Source of the DNA: Acidobacteriota bacterium
GTDB taxonomy: Bacteria; Acidobacteriota; Vicinamibacteria; Vicinamibacterales; UBA2999
Length of the DNA: 13,382 bases
Assembly: GCA_947478985.1 (NCBI GenBank)
Contig: CANJYC010000022.1
Coordinates: 1 to 13,382 of the forward strand
Reading direction: 5' to 3'
The notes beneath the pieces were generated by a model. The model ran no database searches and had not been told where the DNA came from. It saw only the letters and a program-made list of their open reading frames with translations. This document shows positions 1 through 8,141 of the stretch, piece by piece (the stretch's first letter is position 1; each line of letters starts with the position of its first letter). The position numbers were made by a program, and so were the translations under genes.

Positions 1-90
1 CCAGCGATAACCGACCCAGACCAGCCCCGCGCAAAACGCGAGACCGGCGGTCGCTTGCCACGGGCCTATCGAGGTCGGCGCCTCAGACAT
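1..90 (-). CDS. N-terminal fragment of a possible membrane protein
   Basis: This is an open frame of 30 codons that starts at an ATG at 90 and runs out of the left edge of the window. The same frame is closed upstream by a TGA at 109-111, and no other start lies between, so ATG 90 is the only good start. The fragment begins MSEAPTSIGPWQ and continues into a hydrophobic stretch (about residues 13-28, ATAGLAFCAGLVWVGY) that looks like a transmembrane helix or signal anchor. No clear Shine-Dalgarno sequence precedes it. The product is not recognisable from 30 residues. It lies 172 bp downstream of the TonB receptor on the same strand. It could also be a chance open frame. Confidence 0.42.
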   Translation of the reverse strand, partial: MSEAPTSIGPWQATAGLAFCAGLVWVGYRW

Positions 91-231
91 GGGTATATCG
101 CCAGTACGTCAAGACCCGTGCCGCCTGGTTCCGGACAGATCTCCGTGAAGAACGGCCGGGCGGCCTGCATCAGTGAGAAGAAATTCCGGCTGGTGCGAGT
201 TCTTTCCCCGGCTCAGTGCAGGAATGGATTT

Positions 232-257
232 GCCGCCATCCTCAGGGGAATGGCGGC
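232..257 (-). terminator. Hairpin just after the TonB receptor stop codon
   Basis: A perfect 8-bp inverted repeat (GCCGCCAT / ATGGCGGC, 232-239 and 250-257) with a 10-nt loop begins 5 nt downstream of the receptor's TAA in the direction of transcription. No uridine run follows, so it may be a weak or factor-assisted terminator, or a structure protecting the 3' end of the mRNA. It is the only structure I see in the 91-262 intergenic stretch. Confidence 0.4.
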
Positions 258-262
258 GAATC

Positions 263-3200
263 TTAGAACGAGAGCCTGGCGCCGAACTGCATCTGGCGCG
301 GGTCTTTCGCGCTGAAGATGCGTCCGAAATTGGCGTTACCAAATGTGCGGTTCGGCAGGTCGAAGTTCACGGTGTTCAGCAGGTTGAACACCTCCCAGCG
401 GAACTCGAGCTGCGAGGTGCCGGCCGTCTTCCACGTCTTCGCCAGCGAGAAGTCGAGGTTGGAATAACCCGGTCCGAGCACACTGTTGCGCCGTGCGCTG
501 CCGAAGGTGAACGGCGCCGGGAGGGCGAAGGCCGAGGTGTCGAACCAGCGCGTCGCGGTGCGCTGGTCGCTCGGCAGATTGGGATCGCGCAGCTCGTCTG
601 GCCGCTGCGCCGGGCCCGCGCCGATGTTGGCGCGGTCGACGCTCAGGTTGACGGTGAACGGCGCGCCGGCCTGGGCCGTGTAAATGGCGTTGGCGCGCCA
701 GCCGCTGAGCAGGGCCTCAGTGAGGCCGCCCGCACCGCTGAAGAACGGGAGTTCATACACGCCGCTGAGGATGAACTGGTGACGGTGGTCGAAGCTTGAC
801 GGGGCCCATTCGCCGGTGTCACTGAAGATGTTCCGCACGTTCTGCGGCAGGTTCGTCTCTGACTCCGTGGCGCCCGGGCTCGACGCATCATCCATCGAGT
901 GGGAGAGCGTGTAGCTGGTGGTGTACGCGAAATGATTGGCCAGCCGGCGATCGAGCTTGAAGGTGAGGCCGTGATAGATCGACTTGCCGTCGAAGCGGAT
1001 GGCATTGATGCGGCTCAGCTGCGGAATCGGACGGCGCGCCTGGATTGACCCTGGGCCGGGTTCCGGGACATTGCGCACGGTGCCGTTGTCGGCGCCGATC
1101 GTCCACGTGCCCATGTAGGAGACCTCCGCCATCGTCGTCGGGAGAACCTGATACTGCAGTCCGCCGCTCCATGTCTGGCTGTACTCGACGTTGTAGGCGT
1201 AGTCCATGATGTTGCCGCCCACGGTGCCGGTGGCGTTGCTCGTGAGCATGTTCTTCGTGGTCGCCGTGGGAACGCGCACGTCTGACGGCACGTCCACCTG
1301 CTTGGTGAAGAAGAACGGCAGGTTGCGCGCGAACGCTGTCTGCACGCTATAGGCCCACTGATTCAGGAAGATACCGTAGCCGCCGCGGATGACTGCCCGC
1401 CCGTCGTCGAGCGTCAGCGCGAAGCCCAGGCGTGGCGCCAGGCGTATGGCGCTCGGATCCATCAGCCCTCGACCCCAACCCAGGGATTCAGAAGTCACCG
1501 CGGGAATCGGAATCAGGGCGCGCAGGGTACTGGCGCTCGGGTCGATGGTCCCTGCGTCATCGCTGGCGATGACAAACTGCCCTCCAGGCACCGACAGGTC
1601 GATCGATGACAACCGGTTGTTCACGTCGTGCATGTGCTGGTTGTATTCGTAGCGCAGGCCCACGTTGAAGGTCAGGTTGTCACGCGCGCGCCAGTCGTCC
1701 TGGGCATAGAGGTGGAGCCAGTTGGAGCGACCGTTCTCGTCACCGCGACCAATGCCCGAAACGGCCGAGGTCGGATATCCCAGCAGGAAGTCCGCGAACG
1801 CATTGCCGGTGAACTGTCCCGTGTAGGTGAACGCGCCGCGCGCGTTGTCCGCCTGCTCCGGCCGCAGCGCCAGATTGAAGTAGTACGCGCCGAACTTGTA
1901 GCGGTGAGCGCCGCGATCGAGCGTCACGTTGTCGAAGAGTTCAATCTGCCGGTTGTTACGCGTCGTGAAGACGGTGGGGTCCCCCATGGTGTTGAAGAGC
2001 CCGCCGGTCGAAATCTGTGGGAACCCGGTGTCGCGGGGGTCGGTCGTGACGCCGAGCAGGCCCGTACGCGCCGCGAAGTCGTTTCCGCGATTCAGGCTCA
2101 GCTGCCCGCCGGACACCGTCATCCAGCCGACACGGAACTCGTTCAGGAGCGACGTGCCGAAGACGCGCGTGAGGCTGCTGACGAAGTTGCGTGTCTTGGT
2201 CGTGAGCGTGCGGCCGAAGCCGGGAACGAGCGTTTCCTGGAGAGAACTCGTGCCGAAGGGCTGAAGTTCGTCGGCATCGAAGGTGCTGAACCTGCCGAAG
2301 ATCTGATCCGCGTCGGTAATCCGGTGATCGATGCGGACGCTGAACTGTTCGAGGTTGCGAGTCTGTTCCTCGACCGAGGTGAGATTCTGCAGTGCCGCTG
2401 CGGACGTGGGGAGGGCGACGTGCTGCAGGAATGCGGTTGCGAGCGGATCGATGCGGCTGGCCGGAATCTGATTGTTGGCGAACGGCGTGCACGCGCCCGT
2501 GGTGGACACGGTCAGCGGATCGCAAATCGTCCCGAAACCCGCGAAGTTGCCCGCCCGCACATCAGCGGTCGGGACGGAAAAGGTGCGGGTGAGCGACCGG
2601 GTCATTCTTGTTGCTTCCACACTGCTGAAGAAGAACGAGCGGTTGGTGACAAGCGGACCGCCGAGAGAGCCGCCGAACTGATGCTGGCTGAGTGGCGGTA
2701 CTGGCTGGCCCTTCGGCTGAAAGTAGTTCGCCGAGTCGAAGGCGTCGTTGCGCAGGAACTCGAAGAGACTTCCGGTGAAGGCATTCGAGCCGGCCTTGGT
2801 GGCGACGTTGATGAGCGCCGATGCTTTGCCCCCGAACTCCGCGGCATACATCGATTTCTGAATCTTGAATTCCTGGATCGAGTCGACCGACGGGTTGATC
2901 ACCAGGTTGTTGAACAGCTCGTCGGTGATCTTGGTGCCGTCGAGCAGGTAGATGTTGTGGCCGGAGCGCTGGCCGCCGACGTTGGGCAGCGGCCCCGCCT
3001 GCTGCAGGGCCTCGCCGCGCGTGCCGCCGGGAGGAATCACCACCGAGTCGCTCAACTGCGCGAGCGCCAGGAAGTTGCGGCCATTGAGGGGGAGCTGGAC
3101 GACCTCACGGTTTTCGATGACGTCGGATATTTCCGACGTCGTGCTCTGCAGGAGCGGGGCCGTGGTCTCGACCACGACCTGTTCGGTCAGCCCGCCGAGT

Positions 3201-3529
3201 CCGAGGACGAAGTCTCGGCTGACGGTGCGGCCCAGCTCCAGAACGAGGCCGCGCTGGTTTTCAGTGGTGAATCCCCCGAGGCTCACGCTGATGTCCCAGG
3301 TGCCGGTGCGGAGGGCGGGGAGGTAGTAGCGCCCCGCGTCGTCGGTGACACGCTCGACGACGGTGCCGGTCGCCACATGCGTGGCGGTCACGGTGGCTCC
3401 CGGGAGCACGCCGCCGGAGGCGTCCCGGATCACGCCGCTGATTTCAGCGGTATTAATCTGTGCAGCGACGCCCGTTGCCGTGAGCACCACCAGGAGGGCT
3501 GAAAGGAGAAGGCGCAGGCGCTGAATCAT
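263..3529 (-). CDS. TonB-dependent receptor, Oar-like, with carboxypeptidase-regulatory-like domain
   Basis: This 1088-residue outer-membrane receptor probably imports a large or scarce substrate using TonB-ExbBD energy. A signal peptide covers about residues 1-23 (MIQRLRLLLSALLVVLTATG, then VAAQ). Residues about 28-110 form a carboxypeptidase-regulatory-like beta-sandwich (ISGVIRDASGGVLPGATVTA; DDAGRYYLPALRTG). A plug domain follows to about 240, with the LPLNGRNF and NIYLLDGTKITDE signatures usual in this family. The rest is beta-barrel, ending in a terminal phenylalanine (MQFGARLSF) as expected for BAM-assembled proteins. The length is typical of acidobacterial Oar-like receptors, which average about 1000-1200 residues. 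No obvious Shine-Dalgarno precedes the ATG, but the signal peptide fixes the start. The gene lies 77 bp downstream of a sensor kinase gene on the same strand, with an inverted repeat in the gap. Substrate is unknown; in this family it cannot be read from sequence. It shows no frameshift or truncation. Confidence 0.93.
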   Translation of the reverse strand: MIQRLRLLLSALLVVLTATGVAAQINTAEISGVIRDASGGVLPGATVTATHVATGTVVERVTDDAGRYYLPALRTGTWDISVSLGGFTTENQRGLVLELGRTVSRDFVLGLGGLTEQVVVETTAPLLQSTTSEISDVIENREVVQLPLNGRNFLALAQLSDSVVIPPGGTRGEALQQAGPLPNVGGQRSGHNIYLLDGTKITDELFNNLVINPSVDSIQEFKIQKSMYAAEFGGKASALINVATKAGSNAFTGSLFEFLRNDAFDSANYFQPKGQPVPPLSQHQFGGSLGGPLVTNRSFFFSSVEATRMTRSLTRTFSVPTADVRAGNFAGFGTICDPLTVSTTGACTPFANNQIPASRIDPLATAFLQHVALPTSAAALQNLTSVEEQTRNLEQFSVRIDHRITDADQIFGRFSTFDADELQPFGTSSLQETLVPGFGRTLTTKTRNFVSSLTRVFGTSLLNEFRVGWMTVSGGQLSLNRGNDFAARTGLLGVTTDPRDTGFPQISTGGLFNTMGDPTVFTTRNNRQIELFDNVTLDRGAHRYKFGAYYFNLALRPEQADNARGAFTYTGQFTGNAFADFLLGYPTSAVSGIGRGDENGRSNWLHLYAQDDWRARDNLTFNVGLRYEYNQHMHDVNNRLSSIDLSVPGGQFVIASDDAGTIDPSASTLRALIPIPAVTSESLGWGRGLMDPSAIRLAPRLGFALTLDDGRAVIRGGYGIFLNQWAYSVQTAFARNLPFFFTKQVDVPSDVRVPTATTKNMLTSNATGTVGGNIMDYAYNVEYSQTWSGGLQYQVLPTTMAEVSYMGTWTIGADNGTVRNVPEPGPGSIQARRPIPQLSRINAIRFDGKSIYHGLTFKLDRRLANHFAYTTSYTLSHSMDDASSPGATESETNLPQNVRNIFSDTGEWAPSSFDHRHQFILSGVYELPFFSGAGGLTEALLSGWRANAIYTAQAGAPFTVNLSVDRANIGAGPAQRPDELRDPNLPSDQRTATRWFDTSAFALPAPFTFGSARRNSVLGPGYSNLDFSLAKTWKTAGTSQLEFRWEVFNLLNTVNFDLPNRTFGNANFGRIFSAKDPRQMQFGARLSF

Positions 3530-3570
3530 GCGGAAAAGCGTACATCGGCGTCGCGAGGCCCGTGTGTAAG

Positions 3571-3586
3571 GAGGTTGTAAAACCTC
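3571..3586 (-). promoter_or_regulatory. Inverted repeat upstream of the TonB receptor gene
   Basis: A perfect 6-bp dyad with a 4-nt spacer (GAGGTT-N4-AACCTC) lies 42 nt upstream of the receptor start, in the 77-bp gap after the kinase gene. It could be an operator half-site pair or a small RNA hairpin. It lacks a U run, so it is not a standard terminator. I could not place a convincing -35/-10 pair around it. Confidence 0.3.
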
Positions 3587-3606
3587 TTCGGACCGCCTCG
3601 TGGGCG

Positions 3607-5460
3607 CTATGCGCGTGCGTCGGCGCCGACGTCGGACGCGCCGGGGGGCGCGCAGCGCAGAGACAGCGTGAACGTGCTGCCCTGGCCGGGCGTGCTGACG
3701 ACCGTCAGGGAACCGCCCATCGACTCGGCCACCTGCTGCGCGAGGGCGAGGCCCAGGCCCGTGCCATGGATCTGGGCGGCCCGAACGGCGGTACTGCGAT
3801 AGAACGGCTCAAAGATGTGTCGCAAGTCCTCCGGCTGAATGCCGATGCCGCGATCCGACACGCTGATTTGCACCTGTGGGCCGCTCTTGCCGCCGTCGAA
3901 CACGCGCGCCCGAATTCCAATCCACCGCTGGTCCTTGCCGTACTTCAAGGCGTTGGTGATCAGGTTCTCCACGCACTGGGAGACCGCCATCAGATCGCCG
4001 CTGACGGCCGGGAGATCGTCCGGCGTGTCGCGCTCGATGGTGAACTGCGCCGCCTGAATGAGTCCGCCGGTGCTGGCGAGTACCGTGTCGATGATCTCGG
4101 ACGGCGCCAGTGCCTGCATGACATATCGCGGCCGGGTTTCCCGCGTCGACGCAAACAGCAGGATACGCTCGACGAGTCCCGACAGGCGGGCGACCTCGTG
4201 GCCGATGATCGATCCGTATTCCTCGAGCTGCGGGCGTCCCTCCACGACGCCGTTGGCGATGTTGTCGGCGGCAGAGCCGATGATGGTGAGGGGCGTCCGC
4301 AGCTCGTGCGATACGGTCGTGACGAAATCCATCTGCAGCCGGGCCAGCCGCTGCGCGCGAACGCTGGTCACCACCAGCATCGACATGCTGAGCACGAGCA
4401 GGCAGAGTGCCCCGAAGCTCATGGCGAGGCCACGGCGCCGCATGTCCGTGACGAAGGCCCCGAGGGGGCCACCGCGCCGGTGCCGGACGATGAGCTGCCA
4501 GTCGTCAGCCGGCGGCGTGTCAGTGAGGAGCGGAAACCAGTTGATGCCCATTGCCGCGGTCGGTCCGCTGTTTTGGGAGGTCTCGTGAAAGACTTCGACG
4601 GCCAGGGGTGATGTCGAGACTCGTGCACGTCCGAAGACATCGAGATGGCCATCCGCATCGAGCACTGGTCGATCGCCAAAGCCGGGGTCCGAGGTATAGA
4701 TGGTTCGGCGCGGCTCCGGCCCGCCGACCACGGCCACTTCGTAGTCCAGACCGTTGGTGCCCTGAAAGTACCGATGGGCGAGGTCGGGGAGGATGCGGTC
4801 GTGCAACACGGTTTCATCGAGCTGGATGACGAGCCATTGGGCATCGAAGGGGATTCCGCCCTCCTTGCCTGGGGTGCGCGGCTGTGGTTCGATGGGACGA
4901 ATCAGCGCCGGCACCGAAGGGTCGAAGCGCCAGTTCCGCAGGGCCGAGCCGATGTTGTAGAAGCTCTCGGTCAGCTGGCGCTGCGGCAGGGTGCCTCCTT
5001 CAGGCACGGACACGGTCGTCGGCATCGACGCGAGTGCCGTGTCGAGCGTCCCGAGCGTGGCAGGCCAGGTGATCAGCGCGAAGCTCCCCGTTTCCGGCCG
5101 GAGGTGGAATGTTTCGAGCGGCATGCCTTTGCGGCCGCTGACGACGACGTAGACGTTGGCAACGAGATCGGGATAGCGCGCGATCGAGCGCCATTCGGCC
5201 AGGCGCTCGGCCAGCTGCCGATCGATATCCGGCGCGGACTCCGCCGTCATGCGAATGGTGAGGGAGACCTCTGAGAGGTTGCGGAAGAGGTCAAGGTGCC
5301 AGTTGATCATCGACAACTGGAGCGCGTCGGCGAGCCGGACGCCGGTAGCGTCGCTCGCCTCGGTGTTCGAACGGTACTGGAGCACGGCGAGCGCGACCAC
5401 GAGTGCCGCCGTCAGCAGCAGCACGGCGGCCATGCCGGCGCGTTCGCTGATGACCTTCAT
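3607..5460 (-). CDS. Membrane-bound sensor histidine kinase
   Basis: This 617-residue two-component sensor kinase should autophosphorylate on a histidine and pass the phosphate to a response regulator. Residues about 8-28 form a first transmembrane helix (AGMAAVLLLTAALVVALAVL). A large extracytoplasmic sensor region covers about 30-340, and a second helix lies at about 346-365. The HisKA dimerisation domain has the H-box VSHELRTPL with phospho-acceptor H385. The ATPase domain shows an N-box (ENLITNALKYG, 498-508), G1 (DRGIGI, 536-541), an F-box (IFEPFYR, 549-555) and G2 (GTGLGLALAQ, 566-575), so it looks catalytically intact. I chose ATG 5460 because it opens directly into the first helix and sits 5 nt after the dctA stop; the longer open frame would overlap dctA by over 400 nt. 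The tight spacing suggests co-transcription with dctA. Topology resembles DctB-type sensors, but the sensor region has no motif I can assign and no response regulator is in the window. Confidence 0.92.
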   Translation of the reverse strand: MKVISERAGMAAVLLLTAALVVALAVLQYRSNTEASDATGVRLADALQLSMINWHLDLFRNLSEVSLTIRMTAESAPDIDRQLAERLAEWRSIARYPDLVANVYVVVSGRKGMPLETFHLRPETGSFALITWPATLGTLDTALASMPTTVSVPEGGTLPQRQLTESFYNIGSALRNWRFDPSVPALIRPIEPQPRTPGKEGGIPFDAQWLVIQLDETVLHDRILPDLAHRYFQGTNGLDYEVAVVGGPEPRRTIYTSDPGFGDRPVLDADGHLDVFGRARVSTSPLAVEVFHETSQNSGPTAAMGINWFPLLTDTPPADDWQLIVRHRRGGPLGAFVTDMRRRGLAMSFGALCLLVLSMSMLVVTSVRAQRLARLQMDFVTTVSHELRTPLTIIGSAADNIANGVVEGRPQLEEYGSIIGHEVARLSGLVERILLFASTRETRPRYVMQALAPSEIIDTVLASTGGLIQAAQFTIERDTPDDLPAVSGDLMAVSQCVENLITNALKYGKDQRWIGIRARVFDGGKSGPQVQISVSDRGIGIQPEDLRHIFEPFYRSTAVRAAQIHGTGLGLALAQQVAESMGGSLTVVSTPGQGSTFTLSLRCAPPGASDVGADARA

Positions 5461-5465
5461 GCCTG

Positions 5466-6749
5466 CTATGAAATGGGCGCCGGTGAGCCCGCCATCGGCC
5501 CGCCCGCGAGTTCGCGGGTCAGTGTGGCCATGTCGAGTTCGTTCTCCCAGCGCGATACGACGATCGCCGCCACGCCGTTGCCGATGAAGTTGGTGATCGA
5601 ACGCGCTTCCGACATGAAGCGGTCCACGCCGAGGATGAGCGCCAGGCCGGCGACCGGGATTGAGGGTACGACCGCCAGTGTGGCCGCGAGCGTGATGAAC
5701 CCGGCGCCGGTGACCCCGGACGCGCCCTTCGAGGTCAGCATGGCCACGCCGAGCAGGGCGAGTTCCTGCCGCAGGGTGAGGTCGATGTTGAGGGCCTGTG
5801 CGACGAAGATGGCCGCCATCGTCAGGTAGATGTTGGTGCCATCCAGATTGAAGGAATAGCCGGACGGCACGACCAGGCCGACAACTGAGCGGGGACACCC
5901 GAGCCGTTCGAGCTTCTGCATCAGTGGCACAAGCGCCGATTCGGATGACGAGGTGCCTAGGACGGTCAGCAGCTCATCCTTGATGTACAGGATGAAGCGC
6001 AAAATGCTGAAGCCGGTGAGCGCGGCGACGGTGCCAAGCACAACGAAGATGAAGAGCGCGCACGTGAGATAAAAGCTGCCCATCAGCGTAATCAGCGGTT
6101 GCAGCGCCGCAACGCCGAATCGGCCGATCGTGAACGCCATGGCGCCGCCCGCGCCGATCGGCGCCAGCTTCATCAGGGCGTTCATCATCGCGAAGAAAAT
6201 GTGCGAGCAGGCTTCGATGAAGTGGTGCACGACCTCGCCTCGCTTGCCCATGTGCGTCATGGCATAGCCGAACAGGATCGCCACGAAGAGGACCTGGAGC
6301 AGATTGCCGGAGCCGGTAAACGCGTCGGTGAACGTGACCGGAATGATGCCGAGGATGAAGTCGGTCGTCGTCTGCGTGGTGGCGCGTTTGGCGTAGTCGG
6401 CGACGGCGGTGGCGTCGAGGGTCGCCGGGTTGGCGTTGAACCCGGCCCCTGGCCGGATCACGTTGACGACGATGAGGCCGATCCCGAGCGCCAGCGTCGA
6501 GATGAGCTCGAAGTAGAGGAGGGCCTTGCCACCGACGCGCCCGACCTTTCGCATGTCCCCCGCGCCGGCGATGCCGAGGACCACAGTGCAGAAGATGATC
6601 TGGCTGATGAGCATCTTGACCAGGGCAATGAACCCGTCGCCAAGCGGCTTGAGTTTCACGGCTGCCGACGGGTTGACGTAGCCCAGGAGGCCGCCCGCGC
6701 TGATCGCGAGCAGGACCCAGAAGTACAGGTGTCCGGTGAGGCGTTTCAT
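5466..6749 (-). CDS. dctA: C4-dicarboxylate:cation symporter DctA
   Basis: This 427-residue inner-membrane carrier belongs to the dicarboxylate/amino acid:cation symporter family and should take up succinate, fumarate and malate with protons or sodium. It matches the DctA layout end to end: an N-terminal helix with ISAGGLLGYVNPSAA, the KMLISQIIFCTVVLGIAG segment at about 45-62, the serine-rich GTSSSESAL motif (265-273), the long signature VVGLVVPSGYSFNLDGTNIY (289-308), MLTSKGASGVTGAGF (337-351) and DRFMSEARSITNFIGNGVA (376-394). These blocks are close to those of E. coli DctA, and the length is about the same (428). Glutamate-type relatives (GltP) are less likely given the detailed match, though substrate range is not proven. 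It is followed after 5 nt by a sensor kinase and preceded after 30 nt by a cytochrome c gene on the same strand. Start ATG 6749 gives the normal N-terminus; no strong Shine-Dalgarno is visible. Confidence 0.93.
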   Translation of the reverse strand: MKRLTGHLYFWVLLAISAGGLLGYVNPSAAVKLKPLGDGFIALVKMLISQIIFCTVVLGIAGAGDMRKVGRVGGKALLYFELISTLALGIGLIVVNVIRPGAGFNANPATLDATAVADYAKRATTQTTTDFILGIIPVTFTDAFTGSGNLLQVLFVAILFGYAMTHMGKRGEVVHHFIEACSHIFFAMMNALMKLAPIGAGGAMAFTIGRFGVAALQPLITLMGSFYLTCALFIFVVLGTVAALTGFSILRFILYIKDELLTVLGTSSSESALVPLMQKLERLGCPRSVVGLVVPSGYSFNLDGTNIYLTMAAIFVAQALNIDLTLRQELALLGVAMLTSKGASGVTGAGFITLAATLAVVPSIPVAGLALILGVDRFMSEARSITNFIGNGVAAIVVSRWENELDMATLTRELAGGPMAGSPAPIS

Positions 6750-6779
6750 TGGGCGTGTCTCGAGGCGGCGGGTGGCCGC

Positions 6780-7268
6780 TTACTTGTATTCCGTGAAGGG
6801 AATGGATTCCAGCTCGTCGCTGTCAGCCGGCAGTTCCGTTGCGCCGTCGGGAAAGTTGCTCTCCCACAGGATGTACGCCAGCAGGTCGACTGCTTCCTGG
6901 CGGCTCAGGCTTCCGGGGGAGTACTTCGGCATCGTCGTGGCGATCTTGGTGACCAGGTGCTCGAGCGGGCGGCCGACCCAGTAGGATCTGAAATTCGGCC
7001 CGACAAGCGGTGGTGACGTGATGAGGGAATCCTGTGGCCCGCCACCGGTCAGTTCCTCCATGTGGCAGTAGGCACAGGCTTTCCGATAGAGCACCTGGCC
7101 GCGCAGTGCCTGGTCTACGGTGTAGACACCATTGAGTTGCCTTGGGGCGCTCTCAGACAGGGTCCGGCGAGGCGACGGCACGGGCAACGGCGCTCGTTGC
7201 GCGGATGCTGCAAGTGAACCGGCAAGGACCAGTCCCACGACCGCGACGACCAACAGCCTCAGTCTCAT
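6780..7268 (-). CDS. Exported mono-haem cytochrome c
   Basis: This 162-residue periplasmic class I-like cytochrome c is a small electron carrier. The signal peptide is MRLRLLVVAVVGLVLAGSLA, with likely cleavage after ASAQ near residue 24. The haem attachment motif is CAYCH (C65, C68, H69), and M113 in TTMPKYSPG is the likely second axial ligand. The end of the fold, with SRQEAVDLLAYILWES, is the usual C-terminal helix of this family. An acidic tail follows. I chose ATG 7268 over the in-frame start at 7304 because it opens the signal peptide and has a strong Shine-Dalgarno 6 nt upstream. The gene leads an apparent run with dctA (30 nt away) and a sensor kinase. Its redox partner cannot be named; supplying a respiratory oxidase or dehydrogenase would be typical. 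Confidence 0.9.
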   Translation of the reverse strand: MRLRLLVVAVVGLVLAGSLAASAQRAPLPVPSPRRTLSESAPRQLNGVYTVDQALRGQVLYRKACAYCHMEELTGGGPQDSLITSPPLVGPNFRSYWVGRPLEHLVTKIATTMPKYSPGSLSRQEAVDLLAYILWESNFPDGATELPADSDELESIPFTEYK

Positions 7269-7274
7269 GTGCAG

Positions 7275-7282
7275 CCCCCTCC
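7275..7282 (-). promoter_or_regulatory. Ribosome binding site of the cytochrome c gene
   Basis: GGAGGGGG on the minus strand sits 6 nt upstream of ATG 7268. It decides the start in favour of the signal-peptide methionine over the upstream in-frame ATG at 7304. Confidence 0.75.
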
Positions 7283-7305
7283 GTGTGCGTGTCAGCCCGC
7301 CCATT

Positions 7306-7335
7306 TTGCCACACAGGTCAGGGCCACAGTAGCAT
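7306..7335 (+). promoter_or_regulatory. Weak sigma-70-like promoter candidate for the YceI gene
   Basis: In the 135-bp divergent gap, TTGCCA (7306-7311) and TAGCAT (7330-7335) match the -35 and -10 consensus at 5 and 4 of 6 positions with an 18-bp spacer. This would place a transcript start about 60 nt before the YceI start. In GC-rich DNA such a match can arise by chance, so this is a candidate only. Confidence 0.25.
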
Positions 7336-7390
7336 TCAAAGTAGCGGGTTCATGCCGGATACCCTGGCCTACTTCACGCACTCACACCGT

Positions 7391-7395
7391 AAGGA
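7391..7395 (+). promoter_or_regulatory. Ribosome binding site of the YceI gene
   Basis: AAGGA lies 8 nt before the GTG at 7404. It supports a GTG start for the YceI-family protein, since no ATG near the signal peptide is in frame. Confidence 0.6.
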
Positions 7396-7403
7396 CGGAT
7401 ATC

Positions 7404-8063
7404 GTGATCACTAGATTTCGCATCATCATCGTGGCGCTCATCGTCGGCGTCAGCAGCGTCAATGCCCAAGTGCCGGCCCCGGCCCAGGCGTCCGCCCCGG
7501 CCCCGGCACCGGCCGGTCCGGTCAGGCTGGAGCTGATGGAGGGCTCGACTGCACGCTATCGCGTCCGTGAGCAGCTCGCGGGCATCAGCTTTCCCAATGA
7601 CGCCATCGGCACCACCAGCACCGTGTCTGGGGCGCTCGTACTGACCGCCAACGGCGCCGTCAACCCGGCGCAGTCGAAGATTACCGTCGACCTTCGCACG
7701 CTGAAAAGCGATCAGGACCAGCGTGATGGGTTCGTGCGAGGCGATCGGTTGCTCAACGTCGAGAAGTTCCCTCTGGTCGAGTTCCTGCCAAAGCGGGTCG
7801 TCGGGTTGACGTGGCCGTTTCCGTCGGGCCGCGGTGCGCAGGCGGGTTTTCAGATGGTTGGTGACATGACCGTGCATGGGGTGACCCGTGAGGTGACCTG
7901 GAACGTGGTCGCGACGTTTACGGACATTGTGGCCGGGTTGGCCACGACGCAGTTCAAGTTCGACACGTTCGGCCTGTCCAAGCCCCAGCTCGCGCGCCTG
8001 CTGAGCGTGGCCGACGACATCGGCCTGGAACTGGAGTTCCGGTTCAAGCGCGTCGCGATGTAA
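7404..8063 (+). CDS. Secreted YceI-family protein
   Basis: This 219-residue exported protein belongs to the YceI family, lipocalin-like beta-barrels that in studied members bind a polyisoprenoid such as a quinone-type lipid in the periplasm. The start is the GTG at 7404, which opens a signal peptide (ITRFRIIIVALIVGVSSVNA, then Q) and has a Shine-Dalgarno at the right distance; the longer open frame from 7269 has a non-secretory leader. A proline/alanine-rich linker follows (about residues 24-38). The domain itself runs from about residue 48 (YRVREQLAGISFPNDAIG) to the end, with the family patterns SKITVDLRTLKSDQDQRDGF and GDMTVHGVTREVTWNV. It precedes an exported methyltransferase gene by 78 nt on the same strand, so the two probably share a transcript. 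The ligand is not deducible from the sequence. Confidence 0.88.
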   Translation: MITRFRIIIVALIVGVSSVNAQVPAPAQASAPAPAPAGPVRLELMEGSTARYRVREQLAGISFPNDAIGTTSTVSGALVLTANGAVNPAQSKITVDLRTLKSDQDQRDGFVRGDRLLNVEKFPLVEFLPKRVVGLTWPFPSGRGAQAGFQMVGDMTVHGVTREVTWNVVATFTDIVAGLATTQFKFDTFGLSKPQLARLLSVADDIGLELEFRFKRVAM

Positions 8064-8130
8064 CCCGGAGTTCGGCAATGCCGTGCGGAGTTCTGCGTTC
8101 TGACCTGTGTGGAGGGTGAGCTGATGCCAC

Positions 8131-8136
8131 GAGGAG
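8131..8136 (+). promoter_or_regulatory. Ribosome binding site of the methyltransferase gene
   Basis: GAGGAG lies 5 nt before ATG 8142 and supports the start that opens directly into the signal peptide. A second purine-rich stretch (8111-8115) precedes the in-frame ATG at 8124, so a form six residues longer is possible. Confidence 0.65.
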
Positions 8137-8141
8137 ATCTC

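Noticed and set aside
1628..3502. 624-codon open frame on the plus strand opposite the TonB receptor
   Set aside because: Its translation is rich in Arg, Glu, Ala and Gly with no domain pattern. It is the antisense shadow of a high-GC gene whose own frame has a signal peptide, plug and barrel.
3562..4611. 349-codon plus-strand frame opposite the sensor kinase
   Set aside because: Antisense shadow; the minus strand has all histidine kinase motifs over the same bases.
3607..5460. Firm naming of the kinase as DctB
   Set aside because: Gene order and topology suggest it, but no DctB-specific sensor motif is recognisable and no DctD is present, so I left the symbol blank.
5461..5898. Upstream extension of the kinase frame giving a 763-residue protein
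   Set aside because: It would overlap dctA by more than 400 nt in another frame, and the added sequence is low-complexity Arg/Gly/His-rich. ATG 5460 opens straight into a membrane helix.
7269..7403. N-terminal extension of the YceI protein from the ATG at 7269
   Set aside because: The added 45 residues have no secretory character and would bury the signal peptide. GTG 7404 has a ribosome binding site and opens it properly.
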